Below, one piece after another: positions 54,904-64,000 of a DNA stretch of 64,000 bases (within the stretch, counting starts at the first letter, position 1; each line of letters starts with the position of its first letter). The stretch is taken from positions 32,916,727-32,980,726 of the forward strand of contig OX463842.1 of assembly GCA_949825065.1 (NCBI GenBank), given 5' to 3'. Source of the DNA: Odontocerum albicorne (Eukaryota > Arthropoda > Insecta > Trichoptera > Odontoceridae). A program made the position numbers and the translations under genes. The notes beneath the pieces were generated by a model. It saw nothing but the letters and a program-made list of their open reading frames with translations. It made no database searches and was not told where the DNA came from.

Positions 54904-56236
54904 CGAGGCGTATCCAGAAAGTAAGTGTACCGAGGCTCTCACGACCGGATGGATTTTATTTTCGACATGTTGGCTACATTTCCGTGTAGCCTGACCCTTC
55001 CCCTCCGCAACGAGACCGGTTCGAGGTCAGTACGTTGAGAAGTATCGACGCGACAACACGTTTCGTGAAAAATGTCAATCCAATCTCCCGCCAAGTGTGA
55101 AATACGCGGCGTCATCCGTTATCTCGTTTGGAAGGGAAAACATCCGGTTGAGGTTTATAATGAGGCAAAAAACTGCATATGGTGATAAAGCTATGAATCG
55201 TACGAGTGTGTACAAGTTGTGTCGCGAGTTTAAAAACGGTCGTACGTCTGTGCATGATGATTAGAGGAGCGGAAGACCTTCAATTGTGACTGACGAAATT
55301 GTGGAAAAAATCGAAAATGCGCTCCGTGACGATCGCAGATTGACTGTGGATGAACTTTTTGTGATGTTTCCGCAAATCTCCAGATCTCTACTACACGAAA
55401 CCATCACAGAAACCCTCGGATATCGGAAAATGTCCGCGAGGTGGGTCCCAAAACAGCTGACAGACCAACACAAGTTGAATCGAGTGGAGGCCGGGCAAGA
55501 GTTTTTGAGGCGCTGCAAACTCCATGGAGATGAATTTCTCCGCTCCATCGTTACTGGAGATGAAACTTGGGTTGCACACTACACGCCTGAAACCAAAAGG
55601 CAGTCTCAACAGTGGCGTCACACCTCTTCACCCTCCGCCAAAAAGTTCAAAACCACAATTTCAGCCAAGAAAATCATGGCATCCGTGTTTTGGGACTGTC
55701 AAGGCATAATTTTAATTGAATATATGCCTCAAGGGGAGACCATCAACTCTGCAAGATACTGTGAGACCCTAAAAAAATTGCGGAGGGCGATTCAGAACAA
55801 GAGGAGAGGCATGCTGACAAAGGGAGTCTGCCTGCTGCACGACAATGCCAGACCACACACGGCCAACGCCACGAAGGAACTGCTCGCCTCGTTTAAATGG
55901 GATGTCCTGAACCATCCCGCGCATTCCCTTGACCTAGCACCTTCAGATTACTATCTCTTTACCTCCCTGAAGCTGCACATGGGTGGAAAAAGGTTTTCAA
56001 CCGACGAGGAGGTAAAGGAGAAGGTGGAGAAGTGGACGGAGGGGTTGGCGGGAAACTACTTCGAGGAAGGCATCAAAAAGTTTATACCCCGCTTCACCAC
56101 CTGCATTAAGAGGAATGGCGACTATGTCGAAAAATAGCTTACATATGTACTACGGTAACCACGTAATTTTTTTGTTTAAATAAAAAAAATTGAAACCTAC
56201 AAAAATTCAGTACACTTACTTTGTGGATATGTCTCG
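54904..56236 (+). mobile_element. Mariner element, nearly intact, 1333 bp
   Basis: Inverted repeats of about 28 bp: CGAGGCGTATCCAGAAAGTA at 54904 and, reverse complemented, CGAGACATATCCACAAAGTA ending at 56236. TA flanks both sides (54902-54903, 56237-56238). It carries a transposase gene on + with only two visible lesions, making it the youngest-looking mariner in the window. Confidence 0.95.
55073..56137 (+). pseudogene. Mariner transposase, D,D34D type, two lesions
   Basis: The gene starts with ATG at 55073 (MSIQSPAKCEIRGVIRYLVW), shifts frame near 55160-55170, and has a TAG at 55261-55263 where a D-D-x-R-S-G-R-P motif expects glutamine. From 55286 a frame of 283 codons is open to 56137. 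It holds the helix-turn-helix linker (RRLTVDELFVMF), SIVTGDETWVAHY (first catalytic Asp), LLHDNARPHTAN (second Asp) and SLDLAPSDYYLF, with the third Asp exactly 34 residues after the second. The usual H-S-P-D-L-A-P-S-D reads H-S-L-D-L-A-P-S-D. The protein would be about 355 residues, normal for mariner. Antisense and out-of-frame ORFs over it are shadows. Confidence 0.92.
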
Positions 56237-56292
56237 TACAATCGTACATAAAAAAAATATATAAACATTTTCGTATACGAATGCAACCTTTT

Positions 56293-56377
56293 GTCAAAAT
56301 TTCAAAGCAATCGGTGAAGAACTTTCGGAGATTAGAGATTTTTAATATACGAACATTTACATTTTTATTTATATAGA
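56293..56377 (+). repeat. Retroelement 3-prime tail-like repeat, copy 2
   Basis: Matches 54710-54795 with TTTCAAAGCAATCGGTGAAG, CTTTCGGAGATTAGAGATTT and GAACATTTACATTTTTATTT, and ends ATATAGATTG. Lies 57 bp beyond the mariner end. The two copies are direct repeats and not target duplications of the mariner, which uses TA. Confidence 0.55.
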
Positions 56378-57325
56378 TTGTGTTATCAAAAATATCCAAA
56401 TTGACGAGCGTGAAAATTTTAAGAGTTTAGCCAGAAAACAACATTGTTATCGGTCCCATTGATTAAGTTTTCGGTCTTAGAATCATTGGAATAGGCTCGG
56501 AACTCGCAGTTCGTCGTTGCATGTATTTGAAATATTATCGCGCATGAATAGACAATAAAAGTTGCTCACATCTAAAGATGCTCATACTAGATGAACTAAT
56601 TTATCAGACCAGGACATTTTTTTCAATTTCCTCAGTGATTCATCGAGAATCGAACCTGAAACGCACGAGTGGAAATCAAACGTCTTACGAAATAAGCCAA
56701 AAAGTTGTCAAACACATAATTTTGACTATCAAACATTAAGTTCCAGTGCCAAAGATCAATGAAGGCAAGTTCCTCGAGTATAAACAAATTCAATCAAATT
56801 GAAGCTTTGTCAGCACAATTATAAAACATTAATGCTATCATATTTTATTTTTAGCAGCTGATAAACTGGATATATCAGTAAAGAAACCAGAATTAATAAT
56901 AAATCAATCATTAATTTATAATTAAGTCTAAAAATGTAATCCAGACAGTAAAATGTGTATTAAAAGGTCAAATTATGTCTTAAAAATCTAAAAACGTGTA
57001 TGTGGATTGAATAATTTTTGCATATTTACTCGTACGTCCAGAATTTTTGCTTATTTATGTTGGTACGTTTTTTTCATAAAGAAAAAATCCAATTACGATC
57101 CAACCAAGTCAATCAAGAAGTATAAACAAGGTAGTGAATTATTTGCATAAGACTCGTGGCCATATGAATGCAATTAGTGTCCACTTAACATACCATGATA
57201 TCGTTTACCGTAATATTCGCATCGCCATGATTTACATTTTGAATCACATTAAATAAAAATTACGATCAAGTTCGCATAACCCTGATTTTAAATAACTAAA
57301 TTGAACATGCTCGTATGTATTATAA
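56378..57325. other. Intergenic with one SINE head
   Basis: No gene recognised. On minus at 56635-56700 a tRNA-like head is visible (TTTGGCTTATTTCGTAAGAC as A-box region, GGTTCGATTCTC as B box). One ACGAGTA motif lies at 57027-57033. Confidence 0.5.
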
Positions 57326-57327
57326 TA

Positions 57328-57857
57328 TTAGGTGTTAACATAAGTTGTGTCCGTTTTTCCCAAATTAAAAAATGAGCACAAAAGTAAAACAAAATGGTAA
57401 GGGTTATACGTCATTCGAAAGAAAATTTTCTGCTCTATAAAATATTGTTTGCTTTTACGTTACATTTATTATTTTATTTGATTACAAGCCTTCAAAATGG
57501 AACGTTAAGTAGACGAAAGTAAGCATTTTCGACACCTCTTTCTGTTCGCTTTCAATCGAGGGAATAAAGCTGCCAAAGCTGCTCGCGATATTTGCGAAAT
57601 GTACGGTGAAGATAATATGAATGAAAGGACAGCTCGTCGATGGTTTTGGTGTTTCAAAGACGGTAATTTTGACCTGAAAGACATGGAGCGTTCCGGACGA
57701 CCAGTGGACTTCGATGACGACCGCTTAAATCATATTATTCATGAGGATTTTACCATTTTGTTTTACTTTTGGTATGGACCTTTCCCATTTTGTTTTACTT
57801 TTGGTGCTCATTTTTAAATTGAAAAAAAAAACGGACACAACTTATGTTAACACCCAA
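57328..57857 (+). mobile_element. Internally deleted mariner, 530 bp
   Basis: Inverted repeats TTAGGTGTTAACATAAGTTG (57328) and, reverse complemented, TTGGGTGTTAACATAAGTTG (57857) extend for about 30 bp, with TA on both sides. The + strand keeps the N-terminal DNA-binding half of a mariner transposase (AFNRGNKAAKAARDI, GEDNMNERTARRWFWCFKDG, ERSGRPVDFDDDRLNHIIHE) from an ATG at 57497, with a stop at codon 4. The catalytic half is missing, and the terminal region is reached directly after the helix-turn-helix domain. It is a third mariner family by its inverted repeats. Confidence 0.93.
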
Positions 57858-58029
57858 TATATAGTTGTACCGGAATCTGAAATTTCAGAAGTAACAAAAG
57901 AACTTATAATTCCCAATTTTAAAAAAATCATTGAACAAGCAGACAAATTGAAATCTCTCTTATTCCTATATAACCTTCAAAATGGTCGAACAACCAGTCA
58001 GCTTTGAATTTGACACACACATAGAACCG

Positions 58030-58870
58030 TATGTGTTTATGTAATGTCTTAACGAAGGAGCGGGTGAATAGTTGTACCTTCAGAGATGCTCTAAAGTGTT
58101 ATCTTCTGGGTGGTTAATGGGTTTCTCAGTGGTTAATGTGTCTCTTGTTTGTTTTTTTTTTTTGTTTGTTTCTTTTCTCTCTTTTCGCTGGTGGTGAATC
58201 GGGGATTGTGCATACGTGTGTGTGCGTTATCTCCTCATTCATTCTTTTAAAACTGCTTAACTATTTCAATGTATTACTGCCTACCTATTTCAATGTTGTC
58301 TTAGCTATTTCATTTCCCATTTGTCATTTTGTAAAATGTGGACTCCTTTGAGGCTTTTCTTTTTTTCGTTCTTGCTGACAGTTAACCTGAGGTTGTATAT
58401 GTGGGTATAATTTTTATTTTGTTTTCTGCCATACATTTTTGTTTTTTTATTTATTCTTTAATCTAGATATGCGGGGGTGTGGGATGGAAGCCCCCCGATG
58501 CCCTTGCGGTCGGGCTCGCCCTACATTGGTAGGGTTTATCTCGGCCGGGGGAATATTTGTGGGATGAGCCTGGACCTTTTAATGTCTTCTCTCTTGAATG
58601 TATTTTTTTTGTCATCTATTTATTTTCTGTGTTTTTTTTATATTCTTGTTCTACGTGTTCAAGGGTGTGGGTTGAAAAACATCTGGTGTCCCCGGGGCTG
58701 GGTTCGCCCTGTATTGGTGGGGTGTATCTTGGCCGAGGGGATGTTATTAGATGAGCCCAGACCTTTTGATAGCTTCTGTATTTAATGTATTATCTGCAAT
58801 TTATGTGTTTTAGAAGTGTTATTTAAATATATTATGTACATACTATGTTGCTGCCAATAAACCTTTATTT
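58030..58870 (+). repeat. Non-coding LINE-like 3-prime region with internal duplication
   Basis: Two diverged copies of about 130 bp (58475-58610 and 58663-58790) share GGGTGTGGG, GGGCT-GGTTCGCCCT-ATTGGT, TATCT-GGCCG-GGG and GATGAGCC-GACCTTTT. The region ends ACATACTATGTTGCTGCCAA then TAAACCTTTATTTATT, matching the end of the satellite at 3920-4230. A TATTTCAATGTTGTCTTA segment (58284-58303) recurs at 60950-60970. This looks like a retroelement 3-prime untranslated region; the coding part is absent. Confidence 0.55.
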
Positions 58871-59985
58871 ATTAACAAATGCTGACTAAAATTAAATATA
58901 TTTTAGTAAGACTAGTTTTCATCTCTCATCGTGGGAAAAATCTATCCCATCCCCATCTGAAATCAAATAATGTATGGGCTGATTTTTTATTATATTTTAT
59001 CTATATTTATTATTAGTCGTATGAAGAATAAAAAATTGCTGTATTACATTTGCTGCAATTTAAAGGTTTTTATTGCTAATTAATTCTAAATCGATGCATT
59101 ATATATAAAATTTATATAAAATATCAAATTTATATAATAATGCACCTATAGTATAACAAAAAGTTGTATTTAAAAAATCTCAGATTGTTCACTGATTCGC
59201 TCACCGAAACGTTTTTTCGGCCCCCCTTAATCACGGTAAGCGATCACCTACTGTACCGTTAGGCATTTAATTGATTACTATGCATTTAACTACACAACCA
59301 GTTTTGTCTAGAGAAATATTTTATCGTGTCTACGCTTGTCGCCCGACACGGTTCAGTCGTCAATGGAACCATTAATTTGACGCTGGTAATGATAGCTTAA
59401 GATAAACTTTGCGGTCGGCGTGCATTTTTAAGCCTTCGCGCTGTGTTTGAATATTATTTCTAATTATATTAAATATCAAAGAAATTTAATTATCGCGGAA
59501 TCTTCACAAAACCCCCTCCCCTCCCCTGGCTACTCCCTTTCAATAACACAGGAATAAAGTATAAGGATACTTATGAATTCAGTCATATTTATTCTTTAAA
59601 AATATATGTCCGTCGCTTATCAACCTTTCACAGTTACCACAACAATAACTCGGCTTATCCATCTATTTATTTCATAGATGGATAAGCCGAGGTGTATAAG
59701 TGATATACACCGTTATTTTATCTACATTTTAGGGTAGGCAGAGAGGATAGATTTCTAAAACCCAGAAAAAATCTTTTTTATTTTGTTTACACCCATATAC
59801 TAGTATACAAATATTTGAGCTATATTATGCAAAAAGAATCCAACCCACATTTCACATGAATTGATTTACTCATAATGAGGAAACTTCGCACCGGTTTTTA
59901 TGGGGTTGTGTGAAATAAAAAAATAGGACCTAATTTAACTATGAAATACTCATTAAACGAGCTCAATATTTTTACACATACAGGA
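58871..59985. other. Intergenic with one short hairpin
   Basis: AT-rich with no supportable gene. Contains the perfect 17-bp inverted repeat at 59649-59691 and a short AT-rich stretch near 59095-59160. Confidence 0.5.
59649..59691. repeat. Perfect 17-bp inverted repeat, 9-base loop
   Basis: CTCGGCTTATCCATCTA at 59649-59665 and its exact reverse complement at 59675-59691. A shorter inverted pair (GGTGTAT..ATACACC) follows at 59691-59710. A small foldback relic or transcript hairpin. Confidence 0.92.
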
Positions 59986-59991
59986 TTGACG

Positions 59992-60062
59992 ACCTCCGTG
60001 ACATAGTTGGGAAGATGATTGTCTTCCAACATGAGGTTGTGAGTTCGATTCCCGCTGTTAAG
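59992..60062 (+). repeat. tRNA-derived SINE head
   Basis: CCGTGACATAGTTGGGAAGA (A-box region) and GGTTGTGAGTTCGATTCCCG (B-box region) at tRNA spacing. No cloverleaf. It abuts the inverted-repeat element at 60067. Confidence 0.65.
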
Positions 60063-60066
60063 CTAC

Positions 60067-60905
60067 GGTTTCCTAAGAAAGCACGTTCCTTATATAGCGC
60101 ACGTTACATGACGTGATGCTGGCGCACCGCCAGACGGCAGAAATGAGAACCCACAACTGTCAGTTGGAAACTTTATTCCACATATTTTGTTTCAACTGGG
60201 ATTTCCTATAGTATTTTGCTCTTCACATTATATAAACCTTCACTATTTCTTACAAAATCAATCAACATTTCGTCATTTTCGCTGGTCCAAATTAAATTAC
60301 GTTTGCGTCGCATCCTCCTGGCGCGCCGCCAGACGTGAGAACCCACAACTGTCAGTTGAAAACTTTATTCCACATATTTTATTTCAACTGGGCTTTTCTA
60401 TAGTCTTTGCTCTTCACATTATATAAATCTTCACTATTTCTTACAAAATCAATCAATATTTCGTCATTTTCGCTGGTCCAAATTAAATTACGTTTGCGTC
60501 GCATCCGCCTGGCACGCTGCCAGACTGCAGAAATGAGAACCCACAACTGTCAGTGGAAACTAAATCTAATTCCTCATATTTTGTTTCAACTGGGCTTTTC
60601 TATAGTCTTTGCTCATCGCATTATATAAAGCTTCATTATTTCTTACAAAATCAATCAATATTTCGTCATTTTCGCTGGTCCAAATTACGTTTACACTCAT
60701 TTTTAATTTTAAAACGGTGTCCGCTACACGGGAAAAATCGTTCCATCGCGGTTTGCTTCGCTATCACGGCCATCATGCAAATGGCAGCATTGCTATTTGA
60801 CATTACACTCACAACCAACGCACTCTAGGAAACCAACGCCATTGGTTTGCATAGACAATGTTTGGTTATGTGCGCTATATAACGACACCACTTTCTTAGG
60901 AAACC
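60067..60905. mobile_element. 839-bp inverted-repeat element with three internal repeats
   Basis: 36-bp inverted repeats at each end (60067-60102 and 60870-60905) match at about 30 positions, starting GGTTTCCTAAGAAAG and ending TATATAGCGCAC. Inside are three direct repeats of about 190-199 bp starting at 60119, 60318 and 60509, each opening with a small CTGGCG..CGCCAG hairpin. No clear target-site duplication was found and no transposase is present. The superfamily is unassigned. Open frames across the internal repeats arise from the repeat itself. Confidence 0.75.
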
Positions 60906-60939
60906 AATGTTTTACACTGTTTTTATAAAAAGGGTTCCA

Positions 60940-61046
60940 GTCTGGTAACTATTTCAATGTTGTCTTAACTAGTCACTTATGATCAATAAGCCCTCCAAGT
61001 TGTTCTGTATACAACGAAAGTGTAATACAATACAATAATTCCATTA
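60940..61046 (+). repeat. Retroelement 3-prime tail
   Basis: Holds AACTATTTCAATGTTGTCTT (shared with 58280-58302) and ends GTATACAACGAAAGTGTAAT plus ACAATACAAT, the tail also seen at 925-970. Confidence 0.55.
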
Positions 61047-61479
61047 ATATACACTTTTTTGGTACATCGAATAAACCAAAAAAATGTGACTTGTGGGTTG
61101 GTCCTGTTTTGAATAAATACATCAGTTTATAAATCTTGTCATGAATACACGTATTTTTTCGTATTTCTTTTTTTCTGTATCAGAAATTCTGAAGCTGTTT
61201 TCCTCCATTCTTTCTTCAACCTTCCTATTCTTCGCTGTCCATCGGCGAAAGTCCCCTATGGAATGAATAATACGTAGGTAGTAAGTAATATAAATATTTA
61301 TTGAGAGCTTTTTCAGAAAGTTTCACTCTTTTGTTATAATAGATCAAGCAAACATACGAGGAATAGTAGTTTTGATAGTTGCCGAATCGCATTTTTTTAA
61401 ATTATTTATGTTTTCCAGTATTCTTTTCGTTTCAAATAAATTATTTTCACTTGATTGTGTAGTCCCTAGTTTATAATTT

Positions 61480-62060
61480 ACATGCATTTCAAGAAGGAAC
61501 AAATCGCAAACAAGTATGCCACTATTGTAGATACTCTGCAGGAACAAATTTTAACTGCTTTTTTCAAGAACCTATCTTTTAGAGACAATTCGTTAACATG
61601 GCGCTACATGTCTTTGATAAGATCTAGCTGAGTTTAAAGGGGTTCAAGGTGGAACGATTGTTCAAGGAAAAAAATGATTATATTTGGATAAACCGGGAAG
61701 GTGTGTGATATGACTACGGGAGCTTTACTTTCATTATATAATATGTGGGGGTTGGGAGATACGGATGCTAAGTTTCTGCCTTTTATTGTCCTTTATTTAT
61801 TTTTAAATTCACGGGTTTTTTCATTGAATCTAGTGAAAATTATTTACAATTAAATAAACATTTATTTTAATCTGGGCTGGAACCAAATATTGAAAAAAAT
61901 ATAGATGAATGTCTAGCAAGGCAAGGGCAATTGCTTAGTTTTTTGGATCTTGAACACATAACGCCTAATTCGCAATACCTTGTATAACATTATTTTTGGA
62001 TTATGCATGTATAGCTGTATCTTGTATAATAAAAAAGAGCATTCCTATACATTTAAACAA
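61480..62060. repeat. Dispersed repeat, related to 38310-39080
   Basis: Shares ordered blocks with the ARV1 intron 5 copy, for example GTGTGTGATATGACTACGG here versus GTGTATGATATGACTACGG there. No open frame long enough to identify a protein survives; a 67-codon minus frame at 61344-61547 has no recognised domain. Confidence 0.6.
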
Positions 62061-62103
62061 AAATAAAATATATCACACTTTCAGATTTCACAATTACATT
62101 CGA

Positions 62104-62131
62104 CTAGTTGCAACCCGTGAAATATTCACGG
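62104..62131 (-). other. Helitron 3-prime terminus, separate family
   Basis: On minus, a 7-bp stem hairpin (CCGTGAA/TTCACGG, loop of 3) is followed after seven bases by CTAG at 62107-62104 and a T. This is a Helitron-type end whose sequence differs from the one on copies A and B. The element body would extend to the right; its 5-prime end is not identified. Confidence 0.55.
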
Positions 62132-62137
62132 AAGTAA

Positions 62138-62187
62138 AACAAATTCTACATTTATGAAAATATATATTCATAAATGTAAAATTTGTT
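62138..62187. repeat. 50-bp near-perfect palindrome
   Basis: AACAAATTCTACATTTATGA pairs with the reverse complement of the right half with about two mismatches across 25-bp arms. It lies just inside the Helitron-like end at 62104. Confidence 0.85.
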
Positions 62188-62199
62188 TATATATATCAT

Positions 62200-63139
62200 T
62201 TATACATCGTCCCCTTTAACACCGGTTCAAAAGTTGTTAGCTAGGTATTTAAAATTCGTTCAGTATCACGGACCCACCGAGATTCAAATTTTGAATTACT
62301 TTCGGAGAGAATCCAAGTATTTCTCTCTCGCTCTCTTGTATTCAAAATTCAATTCTCGTATTCTTTCTTTGGCGACAACCATCGTATGGGTTTTGGCATA
62401 TTTATACTATGATTGCATTTACACGCGTACCTACACATCAGCACATATGCACACACAAACACTCACAAATACATCAGTATGGTGAGGTGACGAAAATTGT
62501 ATAGTAATCATGACCGATTTAATAAATCTATTTTTCATACTCTCATGAAATTGTTTATTTATTTTGTCTTTTTCATCCCCGATGAAGATTTTTACTTGGT
62601 CTGTTTTTAAAACTAGTTAGATACGACGCAATTCACTGTTGTATTGTGAATTATAAGATATCATTGAACGCAAAAAAACGCCTCCAAACACGACACAAAA
62701 CTCCAATACAATGATTCATACCAATATCCATACAATAAATGTGCATATTATGTTGTATAAAGTTTTCGCAGCAAATATGAGTAACTTTTTGTTAACCCAT
62801 TGAGTCAACTTTACCGTATGCTAGAATATTTATTAGAATATATACAAAAAACATCTACGAAAAAAAAAATACTATCAAAATCTTTGCAGAATGCAAAATA
62901 TCGATAAAATAAGAATAATTAAATTAAATTAAATAACAAGGTCATAAAGTTTTCGAAAACCGACATAATTAAATGTCAAACATCCATTAATTAATCAATT
63001 GATGTCTATGATGTCATGCTACGACTTGAGAGAGCGAGAACAGGACAAAACTTTCATTGATGTGATATTGCTTGAAAATCGAAGGCATTAAAAAATATTG
63101 GCTAGATATTTGAGCCGATCGCCTGCCAGTATTTGTGAT
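62200..63139. other. Intergenic, nothing recognised
   Basis: A 100-codon + frame (62183-62485) has no recognisable domain. The rest is AT-rich. Confidence 0.5.
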
Positions 63140-63142
63140 ATC

Positions 63143-63365
63143 TCTAATTTCATTGTATTGTATTGCACTTTCGTCATACACATTACAAACTAGCTGGTTT
63201 ATTACCATGTGGCAATATCGTACAACTAACCAGAAATTGTTTAAGATGCCTTAAGTAAAAACCAGTCTGGAAGGAACCCTTTATATAAAAAAAGGGAAGA
63301 CGTTCGTCTTCACAACCCACGAGTTGGAAAAATAAGGTCTTATCAACTAGGCCACGAAAGTCGCT
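63143..63365 (-). repeat. SINE copy next to a retroelement tail
   Basis: At 63186-63215 the minus strand has the SINE 3-prime segment with ATTGCCACATGGTAAT and AAACCAGC. At 63310-63360 it has a tRNA-like head (TCGTGGCCTAGTTGATAAGA and a degenerate B box GTGGGTTGTGA). The retroelement tail GACGAAAGTGCAATACAATA lies alongside at 63143-63180. Confidence 0.55.
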
Positions 63366-63739
63366 GTTTCGTTGGTTGATTATGTCCAGTATTGTGTTTC
63401 ATCAAAATAACAGATTACAAATTTGATATGATAAATCACAAGTATTTTTCATCATGTCTTATGGGCTTAAGTGCCAAACATTAAGTAATATTAAAAAAAT
63501 AATTCTGAACCGTAGGAGTTAAAGATATCATTTGCCGTTTTAATAAATTGCAAGAAAAGTAATTTGGAAAACCAACGACTTTAAATTCATTTCTCGTTCC
63601 ATTTATGTGTTCTGACAAAGTTGAAACATTGTATTATTGTGTTGTATTACACTGCTTGTTCCAATGAAGAAATATACTACTACAAAACAGAGAGGTGTAT
63701 TAAAGTGAAAAAAGCGTATGAAAAAAACAGAGTGGAACT

Positions 63740-63828
63740 CTTTCGGTTCTTTGGTTCCCATTAGTAATCGAACCCAAACCCTTAGGTCGGAAGACAAGTA
63801 TTCTACCAATTAGTCACAAATTTTGTTC
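63740..63828 (-). repeat. tRNA-derived SINE head
   Basis: On minus, TGTGACTAATTGGTAGAATA, CTTGTCTTCCGACCTAAGGG and the B box GGTTCGATTAC appear in tRNA order. Nothing else is recognised from here to the window end. Confidence 0.65.
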
Positions 63829-64000
63829 AACACAATAATATCTTGACTAAATCAACACTGTACCTATGACTTATGTATTATGGTTTAACATAAAATGAAC
63901 ATGAGTAGCTTTACTTCCCAGGTATTAATTTATCATCGATTTATCCCTACTATAAGTGATGAAAAATTACCAATGGGTAAATGAGAAAGAAAGCATTTAA

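Noticed and set aside
60187..60828. Several + frames of 63-91 codons with shared peptide sequence
   Set aside because: They repeat because the underlying DNA is a threefold internal repeat of a non-coding element.

Overview
The window looks like AT-rich nuclear DNA of an arthropod, most probably an insect. Three spliced genes with consensus GT..AG introns and matching phases sit in a large excess of transposon debris (Helitron, mariner, piggyBac, Tigger/pogo, several LINE families, tRNA-derived SINEs). There are no operons, bacterial genes, rRNA or functional tRNA genes. The insect order cannot be fixed from the sequence alone. All calls come from reading the sequence; no database search was possible.

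Host genes. (1) A four-exon gene on + (coding exons between 9848 and 16695) encodes a 228-residue secreted protein with a Lys/Gly-rich basic half and a very acidic tail. (2) A two-exon gene on + (20104-20629) encodes a 145-residue single-pass membrane protein with a signal peptide and one six-cysteine EGF-like module. (3) A seven-exon gene on - (48329 down to 36921) encodes a 258-residue ARV1 protein, an ER membrane protein of sterol and GPI-anchor metabolism. These products show no obvious functional link.

Layout. 1-870 is a Helitron cut by the window edge. 1-9.8 kb is otherwise intergenic, with a 611-bp Tigger-type element, a 29-bp satellite and LINE/SINE remnants. 9.8-16.7 kb is the secreted-protein gene, whose first intron holds a 42-bp minisatellite and a 1.8-kb inverted-repeat-bounded transposon of a family I cannot name. 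20.1-22.0 kb has the EGF-like gene and a dead mariner. 24.3-28.5 kb is a Tigger element split by a piggyBac element, followed by a second Tigger remnant to 30.5 kb. 30.5-33.6 kb is nearly empty. 33.6-36.6 kb has a second Helitron family and a LINE whose 5-prime end is repeated four times. 36.9-48.3 kb is ARV1, with introns full of LINE, SINE and piggyBac-derived pieces. 48.3-64 kb is a transposon graveyard with a structurally complete Helitron, a nearly intact mariner, an internally deleted mariner, a 144-bp foldback element and an 839-bp inverted-repeat element.

The best leads are: an internally deleted Helitron present twice with the same deletion, so copied after the deletion arose; four near-identical 247-bp units at the head of a decayed LINE; a 29-bp satellite with 119-bp higher-order periodicity that looks grown from a LINE 3-prime tail; a dispersed TATACGAGTA-like motif; and the unassigned transposon in intron 1.
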